This document shows positions 13,885 through 21,452 of a DNA stretch of 23,170 nucleotides, piece by piece (the first letter of the stretch is position 1; each line of letters begins with the position of its first letter). A program made the translations under genes and the position numbers. The DNA lies in assembly GCA_039679885.1 (NCBI GenBank), contig JBDKUC010000465.1, positions 1 through 23,170 of the forward strand, read 5' to 3'. Below the pieces are notes generated by a model that saw only the letters and a program-made list of their open reading frames with translations, did no database searches and had not been told where the DNA came from. This stretch comes from JAJFUI01 sp039679885. Its GTDB lineage: Bacteria > Planctomycetota > Planctomycetia > Pirellulales > Thermoguttaceae.

Positions 13885-15207
13885 ATGACAACGGCAGTGA
13901 TTCTTGCGATGGCTGTGCTAGGCGGCGTTGCCAATGCGAACGACTTTCAAGCGGGAGTGGCACGCAAAGCGATCACGCCGACAGGCTCGATCTGGATGTC
14001 CGGCTACGCCGCCCGGCACACGCCGTCCGAGGGCGTGATGCACGACCTCTGGGCGAAGGCCCTGGCGATGAAAGACGGCCGGGGGCATCGCGTCGTCATC
14101 GTCACCATCGACGTCATCGGGCTGCCCCGCGAGGTGACCGACGAAGTCGTCGCCCGCCTGACGAAGAAGCATGGACTCGAGCGCAAGGACATCATGCTCA
14201 ATGCGGCGCACGTCCACAGTGGGCCGATCATCTGGCCAAACCTGCGATTGCTCTATGACTTTTCTGACAAGGATAAGCGGCAACTGATCGACTATCGTGC
14301 GAAGCTCATCGACGATCTAGTCGAGGTGGCGGGCGAGGCGATGGCGGACCTGAAGCCCGCGACGCTGGCAGTTGGCCACGGTTCGGCCTCATTCGGGACC
14401 AATCGCCGGGCTTGGGCGAAGAAAAAATGGGCGCCGGTCGATCACGACGCGCCCGTTGTGAGGATTGCCGCGCCCGACGGGCGGATTCGAGTCGTTTTGT
14501 TCGGCTACGCCTGCCATAATACGGCCTTCGTCGAGACCTGCCACAAGCTCAGCGGCGATTACGCCGGCTTCGCCCAGATCGAGTTGGAGAAGGCCGTGCC
14601 CGGCGCGACTGCCATGTTCCTTATGTTGTGCGGCGCCGACCAGAACCCGATGCCGCGCGGCACGGAAGACCTCGCCAGGCAACATGGCAAGGCGATTTGC
14701 CAGGCAGTCCAGGAGACGCTTGCCGGTCCGATGGAGTCGCCCGAGCCGGCCATCCGCACGGCCTACGACGAGGCAACGTTGGACATCGCGCGAGTCGATC
14801 GTGCGGCTTTCCACCGTGAACTGAAGAGCGACAACGTCTTCCGGCGGCGGCGTGCCGCGGCCATCCTGGCCGATCTCGACGCGGGCAAGAATGTCTGGCA
14901 GCAGGCGGTGCCCGTTCAGGCCATCCGCCTGGGCGGCCGCGTGGTCCTGCTGGGCATCGGCGGGGAGCCGGTCGTCGACTATCCGCTTCGCCTGAAGCGG
15001 GAGTTTCCGAAGCTGAACCTGATCGTGGCCGGTTACACGAACGACGTAATGTGCTATATTCCATCACATCGGATCTTAATGGAAGGCGGCTATGAAGCCG
15101 TCGATAATATGGTTTATTACGGCAAGCCTGGCCCGTTTGCCGGCACTGTGGAAGACCGCGTCATCGCCGCCTGCCATCGCACGCTCGGCGAGGTTGGCGA
15201 GAAATAG
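13885..15207 (+). CDS. Secreted neutral/alkaline ceramidase-family protein
   Basis: The 440-residue protein begins with a signal peptide (AVILAMAVLGGVANA, cut near residue 19). It then follows the N-terminal domain of neutral ceramidases: FQAGVARKAITPTG, VVIVTIDVIGLP, then AAHVHSGP, which corresponds to the zinc-binding His-x-His-Ser-Gly of the family, and GYACHNTAFV followed by SGDYAGFAQ. A GGGAGAAC Shine-Dalgarno precedes the ATG at 13885. Full ceramidases are usually 650 residues or more, so this is the shorter form found in many bacteria. The natural substrate may not be ceramide; it probably acts outside the cytoplasmic membrane. It ends 74 bp before trpD and may be cotranscribed with it. 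Confidence 0.85.
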   Translation: MTTAVILAMAVLGGVANANDFQAGVARKAITPTGSIWMSGYAARHTPSEGVMHDLWAKALAMKDGRGHRVVIVTIDVIGLPREVTDEVVARLTKKHGLERKDIMLNAAHVHSGPIIWPNLRLLYDFSDKDKRQLIDYRAKLIDDLVEVAGEAMADLKPATLAVGHGSASFGTNRRAWAKKKWAPVDHDAPVVRIAAPDGRIRVVLFGYACHNTAFVETCHKLSGDYAGFAQIELEKAVPGATAMFLMLCGADQNPMPRGTEDLARQHGKAICQAVQETLAGPMESPEPAIRTAYDEATLDIARVDRAAFHRELKSDNVFRRRRAAAILADLDAGKNVWQQAVPVQAIRLGGRVVLLGIGGEPVVDYPLRLKREFPKLNLIVAGYTNDVMCYIPSHRILMEGGYEAVDNMVYYGKPGPFAGTVEDRVIAACHRTLGEVGEK

Positions 15208-15281
15208 CGTCGGAGGCCGAACGACGCGTCCGCACGCCTTCCAGATCACCACGCCGCGATTCGCCGAATCGTTCTCAACTC

Positions 15282-16259
15282 ATGTCGACGTCAGCGGTAT
15301 ACGATCTGGTCTTGCTGCTGATGTCGGCCGAGGTCGACGAGTCGCGGCGCGCCGCGGCGTTCCAGGAGCTGATCGAGCAGCCGGTGACGGCCGACTGTCT
15401 GGCCGAGGCCGCCCGGGCGTTGCGGGACCGGATGACGCCGGTCGAACTGTCGGCCGAGGCGATTGACACGTGCGGCACCGGCGGGAGCGGGAAGCGAACC
15501 TTCAACACGTCGACGCTTTCGGCGTTTGTGATCGCCGCGGCCGGCGGCCGGGTGGCCAAGCACGGCAATCGTTCTGCCAGCGGGAACTGCGGCGGCTGCG
15601 ACCTGCTCGAACGTCTCGGCGCGGCCATCGATCTCGGGCCAGACCAAGAACGCCGAATCTTCGACTCGCTGGGCATCGTCTTTCTCCATGCGGCCCGGCA
15701 CCATGCGGCGCTCCGGCGCGTCGCCCCTCTGCGCAAGGCTCACGGAAAGAGAACCGTCTTCAACTATCTCGGCCCCTTGTGCAATCCGGCGAACGTTCGG
15801 ACGCAACTGATGGGGGCCGGCAACTCGGAGGCGTCCGGCTTGCTGGCCGACTGTCTGCGACGCGATCCGACGAAGCGGGCCGTCGTTGCCACCGGCGATG
15901 ACGGGCTGGACGAGGTGACGGTCGTAACGGCGACGACGATTCGATCGATCGAGGCCGGCCGCGTGACCGAGGCCCGATTTTCCCCCGAATCGTTAGGACT
16001 TCCGCTTTTCTCGCACCGCGCAATCGAGGGAGGCACGGCCGACGAGAACGCGGCAACGTTCCTGTCCCTCGCTGCCGGGCGTGCCGATGATGCTAAGAAG
16101 ACGCTGGTGTTGGTCAATGCCGCCCATGGGTTGCAGTTGGCCGGCGTCGCGCCGTCGCTCTCGGATGCCTATGGCCTGGCCAGTGAAACGCTGGCCTCCG
16201 GCCGCGTGCTCGATCTGCTCAACCGCTACTGCCGTCTGTCGAACGAGCTGAGCCAATGA
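15282..16259 (+). CDS. trpD: Anthranilate phosphoribosyltransferase
   Basis: The 325-residue enzyme attaches phosphoribosyl pyrophosphate to anthranilate, the second step from chorismate. Seen motifs: CGTGGSGKRTFNTST (64-78, phosphate loop), VAKHGNR (91-97), VAPLRKAHGKRTVFNYLGPLCNP (147-169) and GDDGLDEVTV (Mg-binding Asp-Glu). The serine-rich segment that normally follows KHGNR (SSxSGSAD) reads SGNCGGCD here (100-107), keeping only the final Asp. The start at 15282 matches the usual N-terminus; no Shine-Dalgarno is evident. It is the first gene of trpDCFBA, and its stop overlaps trpC as ATGA. There is no leader peptide or attenuator in the 74 bp upstream. Confidence 0.93.
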   Translation: MSTSAVYDLVLLLMSAEVDESRRAAAFQELIEQPVTADCLAEAARALRDRMTPVELSAEAIDTCGTGGSGKRTFNTSTLSAFVIAAAGGRVAKHGNRSASGNCGGCDLLERLGAAIDLGPDQERRIFDSLGIVFLHAARHHAALRRVAPLRKAHGKRTVFNYLGPLCNPANVRTQLMGAGNSEASGLLADCLRRDPTKRAVVATGDDGLDEVTVVTATTIRSIEAGRVTEARFSPESLGLPLFSHRAIEGGTADENAATFLSLAAGRADDAKKTLVLVNAAHGLQLAGVAPSLSDAYGLASETLASGRVLDLLNRYCRLSNELSQ

Positions 16260-17059
16260 ACGTTCTCGACCGCATTGTCCAGACGAAACGAAGCGAGTTG
16301 GAGCACCTGCCCGCGGCGGAGGATATTCCCGCGGCCGGCTTGCGACGGGCCGGTTTTGCGGATGCAATCGCCCAGGGGCGGCCGGCCTTCATCGCCGAGG
16401 TGAAGCCGCGGTCGCCCTCGGCGGGGCGATTGCTGGACGCTCATCGAATTCCGGCGTTGGTCGAGGCCTATGACCACGCGGCCACCGCAATCTCGGTCCT
16501 TTGCGATCATACGTACTTCGGCGGCGGCTACGACTTGCTGGCTCGCGTGGCCGCGGCGACCGCGAAGCCGCTTTTGGCCAAAGAGTTCATCCTTGACCCG
16601 CGGCAGATCGCGCTGGCGGCCTCGCACGGCGCCAGCGCCGTCCTGCTGATCGCCGCGATCCTGGACGAGCCGAAGCTGGCGGCGCTGCTGAGCGAATCGC
16701 TTCGTCTCGGCTGCGATGTGCTGCTCGAGGTTCACAACGCCGCGGAAGTGGACAAGGCCGCCAGCGTGGTGGCCTCGCTCGGCGCGGTGGAGCGGCGGCG
16801 CGTCGTTCTCGGCATCAACAACCGAGATCTCGACTCGCTCGAAATCGACCTCCATCACACCGAGACGCTTGCGCCGCTGGTGCGAGAGAAGCTTGGCAAC
16901 GAGTGCCTTCTGATTGCCGAGAGCGGGCTCGACTCGCCCGAGGCGTGCCGGCGGCTGCTTCCGTGCGTCGACGGCTTTCTGATCGGGACGTCCATTCTCC
17001 GCTCGCCCGACCCCGCCGCGTTTCTCTCCTCCCTGGTGACGGCATGCAACCGCGAGTGA
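16256..17059 (+). CDS. trpC: Indole-3-glycerol-phosphate synthase
   Basis: This 267-residue TIM barrel closes the indole ring from CdRP to indole-3-glycerol phosphate. All catalytic positions expected from the Sulfolobus enzyme are present: E48 and K50 (IAEVKPRSPS), K109 (LAKEFILD), E158 (LLEVHN), N189 (GINNRDL), E222 and S223 (AESGL). The phosphate site GFLIGTSIL is near the C-terminus. The length is normal for a monofunctional TrpC; the TrpF partner is encoded separately. The ATG overlaps the trpD stop by four bases, so the genes are translationally coupled. Confidence 0.95.
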   Translation: MNVLDRIVQTKRSELEHLPAAEDIPAAGLRRAGFADAIAQGRPAFIAEVKPRSPSAGRLLDAHRIPALVEAYDHAATAISVLCDHTYFGGGYDLLARVAAATAKPLLAKEFILDPRQIALAASHGASAVLLIAAILDEPKLAALLSESLRLGCDVLLEVHNAAEVDKAASVVASLGAVERRRVVLGINNRDLDSLEIDLHHTETLAPLVREKLGNECLLIAESGLDSPEACRRLLPCVDGFLIGTSILRSPDPAAFLSSLVTACNRE

Positions 17060-17640
17060 AGTTCTGCGGCATGGCTCGTCGTGAGGACGTCCGGCTGGCG
17101 GACGAGCTTGGCGTCGATTTTGTCGGAATGGTGTTTGTGGCCGCTTCGCCGCGTGCGGTGACATTGCAGCAGGCCGTCGCGTTGCGGAAAGCGGCCGTCC
17201 ACGCGCAGGTGGTCGGCGTCTTCGACTGCGACCAGCCGGCGCCAGTGAACGCCGCGGCCGAGGAGCTGAATCTCGATTTCGTGCAACTGCACGGCAAACC
17301 GGACCTGGAGCTTTGCGGCCAGATCGTCCGACCGGTGATTCAGGCGTTCCGCGGCGTTCCGGACGTCGAGACGCTGGAGCGATTTCTCGGCTGCTGCCGG
17401 TACGTGCTGCTCGACAAGCGAGAGGGAGAGGATACACTGGACTTGGACGTCGCGGCGGCGTTGCCCCGCTCGGTGTTGGAGCGAACGTTCCTGGCCGGCG
17501 GCCTGACGTCGGAGAACGTGCGGCCGGCCGTCGAGCGGATTCGGCCGTTTGCCGTCGATTGCGCCCGGGGCATTGAATCGTCGCCGGGCGTAAAGGACCG
17601 TGAAAAGACGCATCTATTTCTTCAACGCCTGACGCCATGA
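17044..17640 (+). CDS. trpF: Phosphoribosylanthranilate isomerase
   Basis: The 198-residue TIM barrel performs the Amadori isomerisation of PRA to CdRP. Cys8 (VKFCGMARRED) and Asp124 (YVLLD) match the general base and acid, and QLHG, FLAGGL and ARGIESSPGVKD are present. The usual GGxG loop after the Asp is missing; the sequence reads DKREGEDTLDLD instead, which is unusual. It may start at ATG 17044 (16-base overlap with trpC) or GTG 17056 (GTGA overlap with the trpC stop). Its own stop overlaps trpB as ATGA. The assignment is strong from context and motifs, but activity with the altered loop is less certain. Confidence 0.88.
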   Translation: MQPRVKFCGMARREDVRLADELGVDFVGMVFVAASPRAVTLQQAVALRKAAVHAQVVGVFDCDQPAPVNAAAEELNLDFVQLHGKPDLELCGQIVRPVIQAFRGVPDVETLERFLGCCRYVLLDKREGEDTLDLDVAAALPRSVLERTFLAGGLTSENVRPAVERIRPFAVDCARGIESSPGVKDREKTHLFLQRLTP

Positions 17641-18821
17641 AAACCCTGGGACGTTTTGGCCGCTACGGCGGCTGCTATGTGACCGAACTGCTGATGCCCG
17701 TCCTCTCGGCGATCGAGGAGGCGTTTCTTGCCGCGAAGGACGACCCGACGTTCAACCGCGAGCTGGATACGCTGCTGCGGGAGTTTGCCGGCCGTCCGAC
17801 GCCGATCACGGAATCGAGGCGGCTCGGCCCCGCCTGGGGCTGCACGCTCGTCCTGAAACGCGAGGACCTGCTCCATGGCGGCGCCCACAAGACGAACAAC
17901 GTGCTCGGTCAGGCCCTGCTGGCCACGCGCATGGGCCGCAAGGAGCTGATCGCCGAAACGGGCGCGGGGCAGCACGGCGTCGCTACGGCCATGGCCGGCG
18001 CCCTGTTCGGCCTGCCGGTCAAAATTTTCATGGGCGCGAAAGACGTCGAGCGGCAGCACCCGAACGTCCAGCGGATGGAACTCTTCGGGGCCGAAGTCGT
18101 CTCGGTCACGTCCGGCTCGCAGACCCTCAAGGACGCCATCAACGAGGCGATGCGCTACTGGACCGCCCACACCCGCGAGGCCTATTACGTCTTCGGCACG
18201 GTCGCCGGGCCGCATCCCTTTCCGGAACTGGTGGCCCACTTCCAGAGCGTCATCGGGCAAGAAGCCCGCCAGCAGTGCCTCGCCAAATATGGCCGGCTGC
18301 CGCACACCGTCTGTGCGTGCGTCGGCGGGGGAAGCAACGCCATCGGCTCGTTCCGAGCGTTCCTCGCCGACCGGGAAGTGCAGCTCCTCGGCGCCGAAGC
18401 GGCCGGTCGAGGGCTCGAGACCGGCAAGCACGGCGCGGCGTTGAACCTCGGTACGCCCGGCTCCCTGCATGGCGCCGTCAGCTACTGCCTGCAAAACGAC
18501 GACGGACAGATCAAGGAAGCGCACAGCATTTCGGCGGGGCTCGACTATCCTGGCGTCGGGCCGGAGCACAGCCAGTTGAAGGACAACGGTCGCGCCCGCT
18601 ATCTGGCCGTCACCGACGATGACGCGATGGACGCGCTGCTGACGCTGACGAAGCAGGAGGGGATCATTCCCGCATTGGAGTCTGCTCACGCCGTGGCGGC
18701 CGCCAGGCAGATTGCACCATCGCTCAAACGCGAGGACATCCTTTTGGTCACCCTGTCCGGCCGCGGCGACAAGGACCTCCCGCTGGTCTTTTCCTACCTC
18801 GGAGACGCGAAAGGCAAGTGA
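17637..18821 (+). CDS. trpB: Tryptophan synthase beta chain
   Basis: The 394-residue PLP enzyme joins indole and serine. Seen: KREDLLHGGAHKTNN with PLP lysine K85, AETGAGQHG with the catalytic Glu107, the phosphate-binding GGGSNAIG, and SGRGDKD near the end. The length is normal for TrpB1, the form that pairs with TrpA. The HGGAHKTN wording and the stretch GAKDVERQHPNVQRM are very like enterobacterial TrpB from memory; most other bacteria read TGAHKIN. ATGA overlap with trpF. A 154-bp gap with a hairpin repeat follows before trpA, which is unusual for a pair that forms an alpha2beta2 complex. Confidence 0.96.
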   Translation: MKTLGRFGRYGGCYVTELLMPVLSAIEEAFLAAKDDPTFNRELDTLLREFAGRPTPITESRRLGPAWGCTLVLKREDLLHGGAHKTNNVLGQALLATRMGRKELIAETGAGQHGVATAMAGALFGLPVKIFMGAKDVERQHPNVQRMELFGAEVVSVTSGSQTLKDAINEAMRYWTAHTREAYYVFGTVAGPHPFPELVAHFQSVIGQEARQQCLAKYGRLPHTVCACVGGGSNAIGSFRAFLADREVQLLGAEAAGRGLETGKHGAALNLGTPGSLHGAVSYCLQNDDGQIKEAHSISAGLDYPGVGPEHSQLKDNGRARYLAVTDDDAMDALLTLTKQEGIIPALESAHAVAAARQIAPSLKREDILLVTLSGRGDKDLPLVFSYLGDAKGK

Positions 18822-18860
18822 CGGACGGCGGAAGGGGACGCCGGATGCGTTTGGGCCTGA

Positions 18861-18936
18861 GTGGCACGCCCTGAAAGGGCGTGGGAAGCCAAGACAATTC
18901 ACTCGCTCGGGTCCACGCCCTTTCAGGGCGTGCCAC
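18861..18936. repeat. Paired-hairpin repeat, copy 2, between trpB and trpA
   Basis: The arms 18861-18884 and 18913-18936 are perfect 24-bp inverted repeats. Each contains CACGCCCTGAAAGGGCGTG or its complement, a hairpin with a GAA loop. It matches the element at 8513-8594. It fills much of the trpB-trpA gap, where a strong structure could reduce transcription or translation of trpA relative to trpB. Confidence 0.85.
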
Positions 18937-18984
18937 CCCAGATTCGATGACTGACTTTCTTGCGGACGCTAACCAGTGAATGCC

Positions 18985-19764
18985 ATGCCAACGAACAATC
19001 CCTACGCCGACGCCCGACAGAAGAAGGGCCGGCCGCTGTTCATCCCGTTTGCCGTTCTTGGCGATCCGGACCCACAACGGTCGCGCGACGTCGTCCGCAC
19101 GATGATCGAGCACGGGGCGGACGCCCTGGAATTGGGTTTCCCGTTCAGCGACCCGCCGGCCGACGGACCGGTGATTCAGAAGGCCGACGCGAGGGCGCTT
19201 CAGGCGGGCGTCCGCGTCGACGACTGCTTCGCTCTGCTCCGCGACATTCGTCGGATGGCGACCCTCCCGGTCGGGCTCCTGATCTATTACAACCTGGTGC
19301 TTCAGCGAGGCGTCGACCGGTTCTATCGCGACTGCGCCGAGGCCGGCGTCACGTCGGTCCTCATTGCGGACCTGCCGCTGGAACACGCCGACGAGATTCT
19401 GCCGGCCGCGCAGCGGCACGGCGTCGCGCCGGTCTTCATGGTCAGCGAGCTGACGAGCCCCGAGCGGTTCGATGAGATCGCGGCCGTCGCGGGCGGGTAT
19501 CTTTACGTCGTCTCCTACCTGGGCGTCACCGGCGTCGAGCACGCCGTGCTACAGGACAAGATCGCCGACGTGGTCCGTTCCGCTCGGCAGCACACGTCGC
19601 TGCCGTTGTGCGTCGGGTTCGGCATCAACTCGGCCGAGCAGGCCCGGGCCGCCGTCCAGGCCGGGGCCGACGGGGTGATCGTCGGTAGTCGGATCGTCCG
19701 AGAAGTGCCCGACCTCGCGAGCATCGCCGCCGTCTGCGATGAGCTGCGAGCGGCGATCGGGTGA
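18985..19764 (+). CDS. trpA: Tryptophan synthase alpha chain
   Basis: This 259-residue TIM barrel cleaves indole-3-glycerol phosphate and passes indole to TrpB. ELGFPFSDPPADGPVIQ holds the catalytic Glu and Asp; with the ATG at 18985 they fall at 49 and 60, the same numbers as in the E. coli enzyme. The usual YLVSRAGVTG reads YVVSYLGVTG. An in-frame GTG at 18976 would add three residues. No Shine-Dalgarno is clear. It is the last gene of trpDCFBA, separated from trpB by a hairpin repeat and converging on the trpG::DAHP synthase gene 43 bp away. Confidence 0.95.
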   Translation: MPTNNPYADARQKKGRPLFIPFAVLGDPDPQRSRDVVRTMIEHGADALELGFPFSDPPADGPVIQKADARALQAGVRVDDCFALLRDIRRMATLPVGLLIYYNLVLQRGVDRFYRDCAEAGVTSVLIADLPLEHADEILPAAQRHGVAPVFMVSELTSPERFDEIAAVAGGYLYVVSYLGVTGVEHAVLQDKIADVVRSARQHTSLPLCVGFGINSAEQARAAVQAGADGVIVGSRIVREVPDLASIAAVCDELRAAIG

Positions 19765-19787
19765 ACGGTCGCCATGCCGTTTAGCAG

Positions 19788-19805
19788 CCGCCGGCACGGC
19801 GGTTT
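19788..19805 (+). terminator. Weak hairpin between convergent trpA and trpG::DAHPS
   Basis: CCGCC-GGCAC-GGCGG followed by TTT in the 43-bp gap between convergent stop codons. The stem is short and the T tract only three bases, so termination is possible but unproven. Confidence 0.3.
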
Positions 19806-19807
19806 AG

Positions 19808-21280
19808 CTATTGGATCGTCAGTCCCAACGCGGCGGCCAGCGCACGCAGGTCCTTCATGCTGCTCTGGAACTGCTCGGCGTTGAGCGTCTGGGCGCCGTC
19901 GGTGACTGCTTCGTCGGGGTTCGGGTGGACCTCGATCATCAGCCCATCGCAGCCTATGGCCGCGGCGGCGCGGCAGTAGGCCCGGACCCAACGCGATTTG
20001 CCTGCGGCGTGGCTCGGATCGACGACGATCGGCAGGTGCGTCTTCTCTCTCAGCGGCGGGATCGAGCCGAGGCTCAGCGTGAAGCGGGTCTCTTTCTCAA
20101 ACGTTCGGATGCCTCGCTCACAGAGGATCACCTGGCTGTTGCCGGCCGAGAGAACGTGTTCGGCGGCCAGCAGCAGCTCGTCGAGCGTGGCGGCCAGCCC
20201 ACGCTTCAGGAGGACCGGCTTGCTCGCCTTGCCCGCCCGACGCAGCAGATCGTAGTTCTGCATGTTGCGGGCGCCGATCTGGATCACGTCGCAGTATTCC
20301 TCGACCAGATCGACCTGTTCCGGGCTCATCGCTTCGGAGATCGTGGCCAGCCCATACCGGCCGGCGATCTTTTGCAGCAGCCGGAGCCCTTCGAGCCCCA
20401 GGCCTTGGAAGCAGTAGGGGCCGGTCCTCGGCTTGAACGCGCCGCCGCGCAGCACATGGAGGCCTTGGCTTTGCACGATCGCCGCCGCCTTGTCCAATTG
20501 CGATTCCGATTCGATCGAGCATGGCCCGGCGATGACAGTGACGGTCCCCTCTTTGCCGAGCAGGCAATCCGGCCCGATGCGAACCATCGTGCGCTCGTCA
20601 CGGCTGTGCCGAGCCCCGAGCAGGGCCGACGCGGCGAACGGAGCGGCCGATTGCCCCAGAACGAGGCCTTGCTCGGCGGCCGGGTCCTTGTGCGGCAGGT
20701 CCAAGAACCGCCGCAGGATCTGTTTCCCCTCCGGCGTGCCGATCGACTCGGGATGAAACTGGATTCCCCACAGCGGGCGATCCGTGTGCTCCATCGCCAT
20801 CACGGAGCCGTCTTCGATGCTCCGAGCCGTGACGCGAAGCACTTTCGGCAGGCCGGCTTCCTCGACCCGCAACGAGTGATAGCGCATCACCTCGAGCGGC
20901 GAGGCAAGTCCCTCGAACAACGCGGTCGGCGGCTCCAGCACCACCACTTTCGATGCCTTGCCATGATAGAGGTGCGGCGCCCGGGCGACGCGACCACCGA
21001 AATGGACCGCCATCGTCTGATGGCCGAGGCAGACGCCCAAGAGCGGAATGCCGGCCGTTTCGGCGTAGGAGATCAACTCGTGCGAGATGCCGATGTCCCG
21101 AGCGACGTAGGGGCTGCCTGGCCCCGGACCGATCACGATGTGCGTGAACTGCTGGTCCCGCACGTCTTCCATCGAGATCCGATCGTTGCGGTAGACGCTC
21201 GGTCGACCGCCCAGCTCGCCCAGATACTGGTACAAGTTGTACGTGAACGAGTCGTAGTTGTCGAGAATGAGCGTTTTCAT
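19808..21280 (-). CDS. Fusion of anthranilate synthase glutamine amidotransferase (TrpG) and DAHP synthase
   Basis: One uninterrupted frame of 490 residues. Residues 1-196 are TrpG: NYDSFTYN, GPGPGSP, nucleophile C84 in GVCLGHQ, and H176/E178 in QFHPES. A linker of about 30 residues follows. Residues about 217-490 are a type I-beta DAHP synthase: AGPCSIES (C254), RGGAFKPRTGPY, QIGARNMQN, LLKRG, VDPSHAAGKS (H424), IEVHPNPDEAVTDG (E450, D461). The four putative metal ligands sit exactly 152 residues after those I recall for the Thermotoga enzyme (C102, H272, E298, D309). The ferredoxin-like regulatory domain is missing and TrpG takes its place. The product would feed ammonia to TrpE and condense PEP with erythrose 4-phosphate. 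It lies 172 bp downstream of trpE. An internal Met232 could allow a separate DAHPS, but no ribosome site was recognised. Confidence 0.93.
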   Translation of the reverse strand: MKTLILDNYDSFTYNLYQYLGELGGRPSVYRNDRISMEDVRDQQFTHIVIGPGPGSPYVARDIGISHELISYAETAGIPLLGVCLGHQTMAVHFGGRVARAPHLYHGKASKVVVLEPPTALFEGLASPLEVMRYHSLRVEEAGLPKVLRVTARSIEDGSVMAMEHTDRPLWGIQFHPESIGTPEGKQILRRFLDLPHKDPAAEQGLVLGQSAAPFAASALLGARHSRDERTMVRIGPDCLLGKEGTVTVIAGPCSIESESQLDKAAAIVQSQGLHVLRGGAFKPRTGPYCFQGLGLEGLRLLQKIAGRYGLATISEAMSPEQVDLVEEYCDVIQIGARNMQNYDLLRRAGKASKPVLLKRGLAATLDELLLAAEHVLSAGNSQVILCERGIRTFEKETRFTLSLGSIPPLREKTHLPIVVDPSHAAGKSRWVRAYCRAAAAIGCDGLMIEVHPNPDEAVTDGAQTLNAEQFQSSMKDLRALAAALGLTIQ

Positions 21281-21290
21281 GCGATTGGTT

Positions 21291-21311
21291 CCCTCGCCCT
21301 TGGGGAGAGGG
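21291..21311. repeat. Hairpin just upstream of the trpG::DAHPS start
   Basis: CCCTCGCCC-TTG-GGGAGAGGG pairs with one mismatch. On the minus strand it ends about ten bases before the ATG at 21280 and its GAGGGA may serve as, or hide, the ribosome-binding site. Similar CTCTCCC repeats are common in planctomycete genomes by recall. Confidence 0.5.
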
Positions 21312-21328
21312 TCAGGTTGAGGACGCGC

Positions 21329-21434
21329 GTAGGTTATGCTTCAGCATAACAGGTCCTCTTCATTTCAAGTCGCACCGAAGCATAACCTACGAGGCCCGTT
21401 CCGCAACATCGCGTTATGCTGAAGCATAACCTAC
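21329..21434. repeat. Inverted pair of GTTATGCT palindromes in the trpE-trpG::DAHPS gap
   Basis: The outer units 21329-21350 and 21413-21434 are perfect 22-bp inverted copies. Each contains GTTATGCT-TC-AGCATAAC or its complement. A half-unit (GAAGCATAACCTAC) lies at 21378-21391. It is the same family as 9728-9790 and occupies most of the 172-bp gap. Confidence 0.8.
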
Positions 21435-21452
21435 AAGCCTTCAGTGCCCAGT

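Noticed and set aside
15208..15281. trp leader peptide, T-box or attenuator before trpD
   Set aside because: The 74-bp gap has no run of Trp codons, no specifier-type stem and no terminator hairpin.
16226..18902. Two long minus-strand frames opposite trpC, trpF and trpB
   Set aside because: They are shadows of the trp genes, rich in Arg, Pro and Gly with no recognisable motif.
19811..21349. Long plus-strand open frame (512 codons) opposite the TrpG::DAHPS gene
   Set aside because: The minus strand holds complete catalytic motifs of two enzymes. The plus product is low-complexity and runs through the palindromic repeats.
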